Origin: Diplonema japonicum
Taxonomy: Eukaryota > Euglenozoa > Diplonemea > Diplonemida > Diplonemidae
DNA: 64,000 nt
Assembly (NCBI GenBank): GCA_964019335.1
Contig: OZ025669.1
Span: 600,001-664,000, forward strand
Direction: 5' to 3'
Shown here piece by piece: positions 40,101 through 49,920 of this stretch (position 1 is the first letter of the stretch; every line of letters starts with the position of its first letter). Both the position numbers and the translations under genes were made by a program. The notes beneath the pieces are model-generated. The model was given only the letters and a program-made list of their open reading frames with translations. It searched no databases and was not told the DNA's origin.

Positions 40101-43100
40101 GGTTAGGAGCCCTCCAAGTTTCGTCTCCAAGTGCTGGATATCAAGGCAATCATAGGGCGCGGCATGGAAGAGCCTCGCCATCAAAAGCAAAACTTGTCTC
40201 CGACGCCATCCCACTGACGTGTGAGCATGACTCAGCAAAGAAACAATGGTGCTCATTTTGAACACAGACTGCGAGAGATCAGAACAAGCAACAGCCTCAA
40301 TGAAGAGAATCCCCAAGTGGAAGCTGTTGAATTGTGGTCCCGTGTAATCTACATCCAACAGCCGTAGTGCCTCCTGTACGAGGAGTGAAGCAAGCTCCTC
40401 ACGTGCACTATACGTACGTAGCAGCGTGTAGAGTCCTTTATTCACGGATTCCTGATCAAGTTGCCCCCTGTACGCCATGGCGGACCCTTTGGCGATGAAT
40501 TTCAAGACTAAGAGCGGCGGACCTGTGTCTTCTTCTTCCCAAACAGTGCTCTTGGATGACGCGAGCAGCTGCAATACGCAACGCGCAGCAAACGTAAAGC
40601 TCAACGCAGCGTCGAGTTTCCATGCTTCTCGTCTTATGTCATTCTCAACGCAGAGCCTGCGGAGCACTTCGCTTCTCTTGAAGACATCATATGCGTCCCC
40701 TTCGTCGGAGTCATTGGCATCGGAGTATCCCTCCCACGCTTCATCGTCAGACATCCCTTCGTCGGTGCCCTCCAAGAATGTCGCGAAGTGGTATTCGCTG
40801 ATGATGTCCGGCAGTTCATTGTCATCTCTGTCGCCATCCTGCCATGGTTGTTGCACTTCCTGCAACGGGTCTTGACAGATCGGTTCGTCAAGCGTATCTC
40901 TGCTGGTTTCATTCTCCTCCTCTTCTTCGTCACCTTCATCAAACTCGTCTCTGTCCGAGATGTCGTCGCCTTCCTCCTCTATTGCATTCAGCGGCCTGTA
41001 CGATCGATGCGGCAACACCCAGTTGATCAACGCGCACATCTCTCCCAAGTGTTGGAAAGGTACCGGGTCAGACGTCTCGATCCTGAGTGAGCACAATTTC
41101 AGTAAGATCAACACAGCGTGGCTTTTCAAAACGCGTGTCACGTCTTTTTCTTGAAGAGAAGTCATGCTGGCGTACAAGGAACGCAGAATCGACGGGAGTA
41201 GTTTGCTGAAAGCTATTCGTTTCTTCAACTGTGACAGTTTCAGTGTTGGCAACCTGAGCAAAGGTTCCGTGTCGGCGTCAGCCGGGGGATGATGAGTGAG
41301 AACGTCATTCAAAGAGGTAACGGGCTCCAAAACAGTTACCAGCAGACCGCAGAGGCTCGTCGTCACGTCACTAGTATCGGGTACTTCGTGAGCCGTGGCC
41401 AGCATGTCAGCAACACCTATCATGAGTCTGTCGGTATGGACTTCACGCGGTGGGTTGTGTGCTACATCGACAAGAGCATCAGTTTTGGACCTGATGTTAT
41501 TGGAGGCGAGGAAGCTCCCCTTCGCAGTGACTGGTACCACAATGGCAATCGGTCCACTCAGCCTCTGTACAATCACATGCTGCCGTGCTCCCCGCCGCAG
41601 CCTGCACGTCGCCAGCTTCCCTTCGTTAATGCGCACGTCACCGCCACCAAGCACAGACAGAGCAAGGTCTAATCTGCGATGTTGTATCTTGCACAGCCGC
41701 GTGAGACCATCAGCATCACGTTGCTCGCTGAACGTAGTTTCTGCAGTTTCAGAGTCACCCCGCTCAAGCCTCCTTTGCATGCGGCTCCTCCTGCGCTGAA
41801 TACGGCGTGCCTTCCTTCTGGTCTCTTTATCCGACTCTGCTGTGACATCCTCCGTGCCGGTGGAATAGCCGCCTTCGTCATCGCCTTTCTCATCTTGCTG
41901 CCCCTCTGTGTCTTCACCATCCCCCCGCCGCCTCTTCCTCTGCTTCGGCTGTTCGGAACCTTCAGCGTTAGAAGGTGAATCACAACCACTATCACTAGCA
42001 GTCAGCTTCACATTTGGAGAGTCAGCTTGCTCGCCTTCGGTGTCCCCGTACGTCGACCTCCGCTCATTCTTCTTCAGGTTCTTTTTGCGCGAACTGGATT
42101 TTTTGTCAACAGCCTTGGCAATGCCTTGTTCAGTGGTGTCAGGTCCAGTGGACATTAAGGGCTCACCGTCAGGCTTTCTTCTAACCCAGCACTGCGTGGG
42201 GTCCTTGACAATGTTTACGACCACCAACATAATGCACTCCTGCCACGCTGCTTGCTGCAGTAGGATCTTCAACAGCCTGGATGTGGAACGCTGCACTGAG
42301 AAACCCAGGTAGCTCTTTACTACCTGTTGTCGCTTGTGTCGCTCTATCACACCGTACTTCGAAGCGAATCCTATCATAAAGTTAACAGTCGTCTCGCCGT
42401 CCATGGCCGACTCGTTGGGGAAGAGATTCCCGAGGACACTCTGCACAGTGCTGTCGGCAACAGAGGGTGAGATGGCAGGCATCACGATGCGCAAGAAAGA
42501 GAAGGCGTTTTTACAAATCTCCACATTGTGCCGAGGGTCGAAGCTAGCAAGAAGCTGCACTACAATCTTGAGTAACTCAAGTTCTTGGACGATCTCAAGC
42601 AGCACCGACGGTGCTGTTGTGACTAATGCTGTGGTGAAAGCAAGCCATGCAGAGGCATTATCAGATCTCGCGGCAATGGCCAAGTCGAGCGACTGGAGCA
42701 TGGAACGTTCCCTCTTCAATGATGTCCCGAGCTTCCTTCTCATCTCACGTGCAGCAGAGGCCACTGGGCTTTTTGGAGGCAGGATGTCCATGGAGGGTGA
42801 GTTCCTCCGCGATGACGAGTTCCTTGTCCCTGAGGAATGCCGCGTCAGCAGGTGACACCGTATCTTGTCTACACGCATCCGGTGGTCGGCCTCGTCTAGT
42901 TTTGAGCGTAACTTAGTGAGCTTCCCCTTAACTTCTACATTGTCCCTTTTAAGTGTAACTAATGAATCGTAAGCACTCTTGAGTTCCTCTACAGCTACGC
43001 TGACAACCTTCCTAAGAAAAGATACTTGCATGCCATCCCTGCCAGTGTCCGATTCGCCGTCTGACTCTGCTTCAGTGGTTTCTATCTTCTTGAGATCTCC

Positions 43101-46100
43101 TACAGGAGACTCGCTTGACTTCACAACCTCTTCCTTCTCCCCTTCTGGGGGAAGACTGTTATCGCCGAAGGCAAAGGTGTTTGAATTGATTTCAGCACCC
43201 GGACCTGCCTCCATTGCTGCACGCAGTGCCAAGAGCTGCAGCACTTGCCATGCTTTTGCGCGAAGTGCAGCCAACTTAGGAGGTATGGTGCTTGTGGCGT
43301 CAAAGAGCTGTCGCAGAGTAGACAAAATGTCCAACCGCAGGACCAGACCGTAGTCAGCACCCTTCCATGCACAAGACATCAGATCCAAAAACAGCTCCAC
43401 CTTCTCAATGTCACGCTCGCTGCTCTCTCCAATGTCACATCCTTGCCCCACAGTGTCGCTGCTCAGCCTCTTCGCAAGACGCGACACAATAGAGTACACA
43501 TTCGTCTGTATTGCCGTCTCCACCTCTCTTCCACAGCAAGCCAGGTTATCGAGGTAGTGGTGCCCTTTGATGGACTTGATAAATGCACGGACCAGGCCTG
43601 AGTTTGCGCTTGGCAAGCTTGGGGGTGCCGCTTCGCCTTCTGAGACAAGTGCTGTAAATTCAAAGATCAGTTTCTCAAAGCAATCAAGGGCAGACAACCG
43701 CCGCCTTCCTAAGAGGCGTCGCTTTGCAACAAAATCGTCAAAATAGGAAGCGGTCACTCTTTCATCTTGGCAGAATTGCAGGACTGCTGCTTCGCGCCTC
43801 TCAGGTGTCGCACCCAACGTAGCATTACGAGACTTCCTCATCATCCACCGTAGGCGCGAGACAACTACAGAACCACCCATTGCTTTCTTCCATGTGCTGG
43901 ACATCCTCCTCATTTCTGTTGTTGACTCTGACCGCATGAGGTCGGCCATCGTGTTCGTAGCCATCAGAGGGTTCGTCATAGCGTCACCAGCCGCACGCAG
44001 TGATGTTGTAATTTCACGTGTGGGGGGGTGCCTCAGCAGCACCATTGCCCTGCCAAGGACCTCTTTAACAGGGTCCCGTACAGTACCTGATGCGGACTTC
44101 TCTTCATCTTCACATCTGCTGTTTCGAGACTTCTGTCTCAGCTCTAACAACCAATGTCTCAGCTCTTCAACGCGCCTCCACAAGCGCACAGCAGGACGGG
44201 GTGCTTCATCGCCTGCAACCACAGCATCGTGGAGCTTCCCCGCACTGAAACCCATGTGGCAGAGAAGGGCCGCAAAAATTGCTCGCAGCACCTGATTGAT
44301 GGAATCGCCTCCTAGATGGGGCTGTGCTGTGGGGAGGTTTTTACGGAGTAGCATCGTAACCAGCTTGCCCCCGTCATCAGTGTTGCCGATAACAGACATC
44401 CAAAACTCGTGGGGTTCAGTGGCGCTGTCGGCCTCCAATGACAGATCGGTGATCCAGGGAACAAGGGCGTCGTCGATAGGTGTGCAAGGAACCGAGTACG
44501 ATGAGGTCAGTGCATGGCAGACACGGGCAGTCGTGTAGATCAACCCCAGGACAACGTCATGCAGCCAATGTACTGAAGGGAAGGGGATGTTTACCTGTCC
44601 TGTGACAGTGATTTTGAAGCCCCGTTTTTCAATGGGAGGGTGAATATCGTACTTAGCACACGACGTATCGAATTGGAAGATGATCGTGTCTGTACCCGCG
44701 AAGGTAACGGGGTCATCTGGCCACCCCCGTGGCATGTTCAGAGGCTCTCCCTCCATCTCAGGATCACGTCCCGGCAAGTGAGCTATCAAGCTTTCGCCAT
44801 TCAAAACCCACTGCGGATCAAAGGACAGCGACAGCGACGACGCTCCTGGAATACACACCTTCTGCGTTTGTGGAGCATCGTCCTGTCGCGAGATTGCATG
44901 TACGACGCGCTGCACTGTCAGAGAGCGAGTCTTGTCTGCCTCGCCGCTAAGAAGCTTCTCTTCCGAGTCCAGAACAGACGACATCTTGCTGGCACTTGTG
45001 AACAACGGCAACAAAGGGGAGAGACCTTTCAAAAACTCTTCTGAGTATGCATTGAGCAATGGAAGCGTACCTACAAAGGTAGGGAACACGTGTGCAAGGA
45101 TGGGTGGCTTTTTCATGTCTGGTTTTGCAACAACGGTGCGTAGGTCAACAACAGCAGCGGCAAAGAGATCCCGCATGTAAGGGAAGAATAGTGTTTTCAT
45201 GCAGAAGAGACCTTCGTCAGGCGGGGGGCCTCTTGGAGATGTACCTGAAGACGACGGTGTTGACGGGTCAGAGGGTGATGAAGCTGGCACAACGTGCTGC
45301 CGTACTGTGCGGTGGAGAGCAACTGCAAGCGACGTGAGATTGCTCTGTAATTGAAGTAAAGCTGAACACGCTGCCTTTTTAAGGGGCCTTGAAAAACTGC
45401 CGCCGGGTCCCAGTGCCGTCAGCAACACCCGCGCAAAGGACAACATGATTAGAGACCCTGTTCCCTCCCCGAAAGCCTTCAGGTGTGACTCTCTCATCAT
45501 TGCACCAAGGCTGGGGTCCTTCGACAGTGCCTTCAGTGTTCCAAGAAGCATGGCACTCCGACTGCAACTGAGGTTTGTAGCAGACAGGCTGCTGATGATG
45601 TAGTTAACCTTGTTGTAGACAGAAGGGATCCACACAGGTACGTAGGAGCATAGGAAGGAAGTAGCAGCGAGTTTGATAATTGGAAGGTTGCTCGGATCGT
45701 CCAGTACAATTTCAGCCATCTTAACCAAAGGCTTCAAGCAACATTCTTCGCCTCCTAGCCCGACTGCGGAAGGTGCTACTTTAGCACGTAGGAGCATTAT
45801 CAAGTGAAGAGACGCAAGCCTAAAATAGGTGTAGAGCATCAGAGGAGTGGCACTAGAGTCGATCTCAGAGAGTTGCTTAAACGTCGGGGCAGCTACATCG
45901 GTCACGAAAGGTATTGAGAAGCAAAGGCCTTCGCTTGTTCTAGCGGCATCAATAAACTTAACAGAAGCGCTGAGAAGCGTTGTCACAACTTCACATCCCT
46001 GAGTTTCCTTCGCACTGGGGATCGAGTCTGTAAGTAGCGAGGCCTGCATGCTAGCCGCTGCTGCGACTGCAGCCGAGGGATCGTCTTCAGGACCCATGAT

Positions 46101-49100
46101 CGCTGCCGCAAGCGAAGAGTCGGGCCATTTGCAAAGCGGTGGGCTCGATCCGCTAGTTGCTATCACGGTCGAGATCACGGAGTCTGACTTACACATCCTG
46201 ATGCATGCTAGGGATCCACTGGGGAGCTCGGCTATCGCTGTGTTGTCGGCTGCAACATTTGTTATCCCTTTAGCAAGAGTGCCACCCCAGTACCAACTGA
46301 CACCCGAAGGCGACACGTCCAACACTATCGACGCATCCATGCAGCTCCCCTTAGCAGCTCTAATTAACTCACTGAAAGGGAACGAACTCTCCGGCAGTAC
46401 GACACCTACTTTTGTTTCCTTTCCGAATGTCCTGCAGAGTATGGCAGACTGCTGCAGCTGCTCGATCGGTGGAAGGATCACAATATTCGGGACAACACAT
46501 TTTGGCGGCGATCCCTGCACGGGGCTTGGCGCACCTGTGATCCACTCAACGGGGCCGTCGAAAGACACGGCTGCTACAGACTCGTCTTTGTGCCAGGCAG
46601 TGCTCACGTCGCGAGGCGTCTCGAAACGCAAAGAAGAGACAACGTCCACCATCACCTGCCCCTTGCCTTCGGTCAGAGGGAGGTACACAGCGAGGTTCGC
46701 CTCCATCCCGGTTAGTGTCATGTGCATGTCACGCTGTATCTCGGTAACTGAACGCGCAGTGTCCCACACACGAAGCTCTAGAAGAGAACCCTTCAGACCC
46801 GCACCTGCAGACCAGCTTTTGTCATTGAGCTTAGGAACGGAAGCACAGGGCGGCGATGTTCCAAGTAGCTCGCCATTGACAATAAGGTGCCACATGTGTC
46901 CCCTGAACATAAATGCCAGGTGACACCAGTCTAGCAAAGCTGAGGAGGGGACCTCGACAGTAGCAGCTGCACCCCTCCCTAGCACGTGCCCTGCTCGGAT
47001 CTCAGCAGTCCCAGACTCTGTCAAAGAAACGAGAAGTTGCACTTCAGACGCATACGACGAGAAACTAATGAGCTTCATAGTTCCCATTCCCACAAGCATG
47101 CTGGGGGATATCTTACACCACAGTTCTATCGTGAACTGCACAGAGGGTGCGATGGGCTGAGTCCCCTGCGTAAGCACCGAAACAACGGTTTGAGAATCCT
47201 TGCACCAGTCCAACGGGGCACTGCGTGTAAAGGAATACCTGCCGGAACGAAACCCGATTGCAAGACCACATTCACCACCGCCAAGCTGCAAACAGGAAGA
47301 GCCCGAACATTTTTCAGCAACAGGCGTAACTTTGAAAGTGCCTGTAGCCAGATCCCATGATGTAAATTGAAGTCTTCTGCTGAGGAGCTCCTCACCTACG
47401 ATTGTGACAGAAGAAGCACCTGCGACCAATCCGTACACATGTATCGAGGGGACGCTAGTAGAGTGAATAGTCCCATCAGGTTTTAGCTCGTTCTTGCAAA
47501 TGCTAAACTTGTGAAGCTTAATCTCGTCGTGCGCTGCTTCTATTCTCACTAGCACAGATTTGTTCATATATAAGACCGAAAGAACACTGGCTTCTAGGTT
47601 CAAATACGAAACGACACGGAAAGCTCCCTGTGGAGGCTTCACTAAGTAAAGCAAGTGGCGCCCCTTGGCAAGGATAATCTCTTCTTCGCTAACTGCGCAT
47701 GCAACATAACCAGACTCCTCCATGTTCGCGGGCCACTCAGCAACAGGTGTCCACAACGGTCTCCCTTGAGTGAAGGGCATCAACAACCCGGCCATTCTAG
47801 GCAGCTTAGAGCTGAGCGCGTGGAAGGTGCTTTGCAGACCAGGGAGCTCGATGTCAGGAGGCAGTTTTCTTAATAGAGAAACCGCAGACAAGATATCGCG
47901 GACGCTGCCGCGTGTCACCGATAATTTCACGAGCCCACATGTGATGTCTACTAGAACACGTGACTTGTTCTCCTGTGGTATTGGACTCGGCATATCACTC
48001 AGAAGAGCATGTGCAGACGTGTTCAAGAAGCCCTGCACAGCTGTAACAAGTTCTGGTGGCAGAGGTGGTGAGGGAGAAGTAGCAGCTAGAGCGAACGGTG
48101 CCACGCCCTCGAGAGCGGCCAAGACAGCACGGGACATGGCCTCCGTGACACCAGGAAAAGGAGAAGCTGACGCGTGGTCGACAAGAGTGAAAAGCATGTC
48201 CATGCGCTCCGACTCTGTCCGCAGCCCCTCGCTACCTCGTCGCGGACGACGAAAGTGGGCTGCTGCCTGTTGTTGCGGTGGTAATCGGTTAACAAAAGAC
48301 TCCTCTATGGGGGCCTTAAGCAGTTTCGGCACTACCGCACTGAAAATGAGGTTGAGAACGGCGAGGCGCTTTTCGTGAAGTGCCGAATACGAAGCATGGC
48401 CACTGCCCTCAAGAGAAGGTCTTGTGACACTTCGCGAAAGGTGTGCTTCCAGCTGCTGTGGGGGTAACGACACAACATCGTCTGTAGCGACACCGTTGTG
48501 CGATGTGAGCGGGAGTGGTGCTATGGGGTGCATGTATTCTGTTTCGGGCTCTTCTTCGTCTGACCACTGCAACGCCGGTAGCGGTGCCTGCGCCTCGCCA
48601 AGCTCGTCATCGCTGAACTCAGATGAATGGATGCTCCTGTCGTCTGCGGTGACAACAGACTCGTTGAGAGACGAGGAGTCCGAGTAATCCAAAATGCTCA
48701 TGCCTTCAGAGGAGCTACTGTGTGACGACGACTCGCGGAGGATCATGCTGGGGTGTGACACGGGTACATTGCTCCAGATCTTCACGGGGTCTGTCACGGC
48801 CGATATCTGAAGCAGCTTTGTGGCTGTTGGTATGTACTTACTGTACTGTGCTTCGTTGAACAGGTCACTCAATGGGAAGCGCGACCAGTCCATCTCATTC
48901 GGGCCGTCCAGCTGGGGTGCAGGCTGGAAGCTTTCTCCGGACTCGATCGGCACAGCAGCATCCCACCAGGACTCCGGAAGGACTCCATCAGCGAGCGGCT
49001 GAGATTCTTGTGCATCAAGAGACTGGCACGGTAGGTAAGCAGTGGGAGGTGTAGCCGTTGTGTTACTCACTGGTACACTAGTTGGAGCGGCTGTGGAAGC

Positions 49101-49805
49101 AGGCTTAAAAAGTGATGCAGGAGGGGCCGAAGGAGTTGTAGTTGCTTGTTGTTGTTGCACAGGAGCAATATCTTGCTGGAGTTCAACAATAATCGGCTTT
49201 GTCGGTTGTGGTAAGTTTGTTTTTCCTTCACCTTCTTTCTCTCTCAGTTGCTTTGCCATCCTGTTCGCAGCTAGCCTCTCGTTAATCCGCTTCAGCATAT
49301 AAGCATCGATGTAGGTGCTCTCCAGACAGACGTCGGTGATGTTGATGTTGAGTCGCAGCAGCTCGTATATTGCCTTTCCACAGGTGCCGATCCTGTTGTG
49401 GGACAGGTCCAGCTGCTGCAAGGCCATGTGGTTTTTTGCAACATCTATAATATGTAACACGCACTTGTGGTCCAAAGAGTTCCCTCTGAGGCCGATTTTC
49501 TTAACACTTTTGCAGACGGTAACAACCTGCAGCAAACTGAGAACCCCCCTACAGCCAATCACATTAGAGGAAAGGTCGATTTCGAACAAGCAGTCGTAGT
49601 CCCCTGGCCGTGGCGACAGCAGGTCGTAAAGGCCAGAGTTCCTTTTGCATCCGTACTTTTTACAGCTCTCGGCATAGATGTCCCTCAGAGCCTTCCCGCT
49701 CCCGATATACTCCCCAAATACAGGCACAATTAGATTTTCTTTCTCATTCTGTTTTTTCTTGTTACCGTTGTTAAGTCCTTCTTCTGTGAGTGGCTCTGCC
49801 TCCAT
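37137..49805 (-). CDS. Giant HECT E3 ubiquitin ligase with LRR, LamG-like and SPRY domains
   Basis: 4,222 aa in one uninterrupted 12.7-kb exon. Leucine-rich repeats lie near residues 50-190 (LQQLDLSHNRIG). Long acidic and Ser-rich linkers follow. A laminin-G-like domain lies near 875-1040 (LLDWCHLAFMFRG). Helical solenoid and charged regions fill the middle. A SPRY domain lies near 3415-3650 (WYYEIEIENCSLMQVGWAD, GDVIGCIIH) and a C-terminal HECT domain near 3850-4222. The catalytic Cys is C4174 in LPQAHTCFF, 48 residues from the end as in other HECT enzymes, preceded by VVFEGEAAEDAGGPFRE. It transfers ubiquitin from an E2 through this Cys. Size, SPRY and HECT recall HERC1/HECTD4-type giant ligases, but RCC1 repeats are absent and the LRR start is unusual. 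The ATG follows a pyrimidine tract with AGs; 43 upstream in-frame codons lack ATG and overlap the PDK1 gene. Confidence 0.9.
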   Translation of the reverse strand: MEAEPLTEEGLNNGNKKKQNEKENLIVPVFGEYIGSGKALRDIYAESCKKYGCKRNSGLYDLLSPRPGDYDCLFEIDLSSNVIGCRGVLSLLQVVTVCKSVKKIGLRGNSLDHKCVLHIIDVAKNHMALQQLDLSHNRIGTCGKAIYELLRLNINITDVCLESTYIDAYMLKRINERLAANRMAKQLREKEGEGKTNLPQPTKPIIVELQQDIAPVQQQQATTTPSAPPASLFKPASTAAPTSVPVSNTTATPPTAYLPCQSLDAQESQPLADGVLPESWWDAAVPIESGESFQPAPQLDGPNEMDWSRFPLSDLFNEAQYSKYIPTATKLLQISAVTDPVKIWSNVPVSHPSMILRESSSHSSSSEGMSILDYSDSSSLNESVVTADDRSIHSSEFSDDELGEAQAPLPALQWSDEEEPETEYMHPIAPLPLTSHNGVATDDVVSLPPQQLEAHLSRSVTRPSLEGSGHASYSALHEKRLAVLNLIFSAVVPKLLKAPIEESFVNRLPPQQQAAAHFRRPRRGSEGLRTESERMDMLFTLVDHASASPFPGVTEAMSRAVLAALEGVAPFALAATSPSPPLPPELVTAVQGFLNTSAHALLSDMPSPIPQENKSRVLVDITCGLVKLSVTRGSVRDILSAVSLLRKLPPDIELPGLQSTFHALSSKLPRMAGLLMPFTQGRPLWTPVAEWPANMEESGYVACAVSEEEIILAKGRHLLYLVKPPQGAFRVVSYLNLEASVLSVLYMNKSVLVRIEAAHDEIKLHKFSICKNELKPDGTIHSTSVPSIHVYGLVAGASSVTIVGEELLSRRLQFTSWDLATGTFKVTPVAEKCSGSSCLQLGGGECGLAIGFRSGRYSFTRSAPLDWCKDSQTVVSVLTQGTQPIAPSVQFTIELWCKISPSMLVGMGTMKLISFSSYASEVQLLVSLTESGTAEIRAGHVLGRGAAATVEVPSSALLDWCHLAFMFRGHMWHLIVNGELLGTSPPCASVPKLNDKSWSAGAGLKGSLLELRVWDTARSVTEIQRDMHMTLTGMEANLAVYLPLTEGKGQVMVDVVSSLRFETPRDVSTAWHKDESVAAVSFDGPVEWITGAPSPVQGSPPKCVVPNIVILPPIEQLQQSAILCRTFGKETKVGVVLPESSFPFSELIRAAKGSCMDASIVLDVSPSGVSWYWGGTLAKGITNVAADNTAIAELPSGSLACIRMCKSDSVISTVIATSGSSPPLCKWPDSSLAAAIMGPEDDPSAAVAAAASMQASLLTDSIPSAKETQGCEVVTTLLSASVKFIDAARTSEGLCFSIPFVTDVAAPTFKQLSEIDSSATPLMLYTYFRLASLHLIMLLRAKVAPSAVGLGGEECCLKPLVKMAEIVLDDPSNLPIIKLAATSFLCSYVPVWIPSVYNKVNYIISSLSATNLSCSRSAMLLGTLKALSKDPSLGAMMRESHLKAFGEGTGSLIMLSFARVLLTALGPGGSFSRPLKKAACSALLQLQSNLTSLAVALHRTVRQHVVPASSPSDPSTPSSSGTSPRGPPPDEGLFCMKTLFFPYMRDLFAAAVVDLRTVVAKPDMKKPPILAHVFPTFVGTLPLLNAYSEEFLKGLSPLLPLFTSASKMSSVLDSEEKLLSGEADKTRSLTVQRVVHAISRQDDAPQTQKVCIPGASSLSLSFDPQWVLNGESLIAHLPGRDPEMEGEPLNMPRGWPDDPVTFAGTDTIIFQFDTSCAKYDIHPPIEKRGFKITVTGQVNIPFPSVHWLHDVVLGLIYTTARVCHALTSSYSVPCTPIDDALVPWITDLSLEADSATEPHEFWMSVIGNTDDGGKLVTMLLRKNLPTAQPHLGGDSINQVLRAIFAALLCHMGFSAGKLHDAVVAGDEAPRPAVRLWRRVEELRHWLLELRQKSRNSRCEDEEKSASGTVRDPVKEVLGRAMVLLRHPPTREITTSLRAAGDAMTNPLMATNTMADLMRSESTTEMRRMSSTWKKAMGGSVVVSRLRWMMRKSRNATLGATPERREAAVLQFCQDERVTASYFDDFVAKRRLLGRRRLSALDCFEKLIFEFTALVSEGEAAPPSLPSANSGLVRAFIKSIKGHHYLDNLACCGREVETAIQTNVYSIVSRLAKRLSSDTVGQGCDIGESSERDIEKVELFLDLMSCAWKGADYGLVLRLDILSTLRQLFDATSTIPPKLAALRAKAWQVLQLLALRAAMEAGPGAEINSNTFAFGDNSLPPEGEKEEVVKSSESPVGDLKKIETTEAESDGESDTGRDGMQVSFLRKVVSVAVEELKSAYDSLVTLKRDNVEVKGKLTKLRSKLDEADHRMRVDKIRCHLLTRHSSGTRNSSSRRNSPSMDILPPKSPVASAAREMRRKLGTSLKRERSMLQSLDLAIAARSDNASAWLAFTTALVTTAPSVLLEIVQELELLKIVVQLLASFDPRHNVEICKNAFSFLRIVMPAISPSVADSTVQSVLGNLFPNESAMDGETTVNFMIGFASKYGVIERHKRQQVVKSYLGFSVQRSTSRLLKILLQQAAWQECIMLVVVNIVKDPTQCWVRRKPDGEPLMSTGPDTTEQGIAKAVDKKSSSRKKNLKKNERRSTYGDTEGEQADSPNVKLTASDSGCDSPSNAEGSEQPKQRKRRRGDGEDTEGQQDEKGDDEGGYSTGTEDVTAESDKETRRKARRIQRRRSRMQRRLERGDSETAETTFSEQRDADGLTRLCKIQHRRLDLALSVLGGGDVRINEGKLATCRLRRGARQHVIVQRLSGPIAIVVPVTAKGSFLASNNIRSKTDALVDVAHNPPREVHTDRLMIGVADMLATAHEVPDTSDVTTSLCGLLVTVLEPVTSLNDVLTHHPPADADTEPLLRLPTLKLSQLKKRIAFSKLLPSILRSLYASMTSLQEKDVTRVLKSHAVLILLKLCSLRIETSDPVPFQHLGEMCALINWVLPHRSYRPLNAIEEEGDDISDRDEFDEGDEEEEENETSRDTLDEPICQDPLQEVQQPWQDGDRDDNELPDIISEYHFATFLEGTDEGMSDDEAWEGYSDANDSDEGDAYDVFKRSEVLRRLCVENDIRREAWKLDAALSFTFAARCVLQLLASSKSTVWEEEDTGPPLLVLKFIAKGSAMAYRGQLDQESVNKGLYTLLRTYSAREELASLLVQEALRLLDVDYTGPQFNSFHLGILFIEAVACSDLSQSVFKMSTIVSLLSHAHTSVGWRRRQVLLLMARLFHAAPYDCLDIQHLETKLGGLLTSYNRQLVPEIESKSGTGDILSMYLQALITLMHAKNCLLPDIKSKPVTDVPPEEAVANGVHNLLTVFSAAAQSFSNGKGLPSCLTENAHQCALPEGWVRYGGPTADFMAVGLGVTLRGVWNDSFEEANVAKSFQSNHSLGSTSSVPWAKRGEHPSVSSGPGPLLLAVACPKAQAESYHNFTTIMGNVAVGCGKWYYEIEIENCSLMQVGWADSKNFTCDSEGGHGVGDDVHSWAYDGMRTCIWHDRKSSPYAMQDGDNKSSRDGDTMRRKKAMERRKRRRQRARRKRRLNQNSSSSQVTPLVQEAQQPGDGWDEGEGDDASTEGEWVDDSAMFSGNEADEADDFFFDDDGLQANTGWKVGDVIGCIIHITADKKADISYSHNGVELGVAFSQVDLSSISGLNPAASLRSGDSAVVNLGAAPFRYCPSGHRGVADSLSWLGNVIRGAYTITDQVPNKAFNDLTMVYSDAWHKAVGHGPLDVSTGNEERKRAQPFEIDEVALIHTVNDKDAPSCLTILSRFNVLARLVLAYVGQEAAMPPVLGNVGTLPGQESSLIGRFMGARDVLFPWAKEPLLDGIIAGACSEGRIASILLSRNYFAQAKGGAGGPTTETLFDQLHALYRSKRPWAFKSHESCDASARLWTVVFEGEAAEDAGGPFRESLTTVCEELMEEAPNSLFISSPNYKGNFGDTRDKWIPRPCSAPSSTEHKLLLSKFRFLGRLIAGCLSINEPMDLSLSSVVWKTLTSTPFDRSDLAAIDQMCLTALDGIVNIDTKGITPELFKDAIDETFVTTLSDGQVIELLPDGRDKEVTFDNREEYARLVIEKRLNEAKEYLLEMREGFIDVLPPAVLDLFTWKVLERRVCGASGISVAELHRGAIYEDIDENSPTVHRFWQALETFTQKDLTNLLRFVAARSRLPVAIKVQPHVVDGNPDDYLPQAHTCFFSIELPEYSSTDVMHDKLQYAIYNCRAIDTDGAPVGLEDMDAEDDEV

Positions 49806-49858
49806 CTGCCACCCCCACCTGTTGAGGATGCTAAACAAAAGAAATATGGAAAAGGAAG
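49806..49858 (-). promoter_or_regulatory. Putative trans-splice acceptor region of the HECT gene
   Basis: The minus strand reads a T/C-rich tract ending TTTGTTTAG, then two further AGs, the last immediately before the ATG. Any of these could accept the leader, and all give the same protein. Confidence 0.6.
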
Positions 49859-49920
49859 GTTCTAACTTGCGGAAGGAAATGAGATACATTACATAACGAA
49901 CCGGAGGAGCGTGGGGCGGT

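Noticed and set aside
46048-46923. Plus-strand open frame of 291 codons
   Set aside because: It lies fully inside the HECT coding region on the other strand, has no domain and is a frame shadow.
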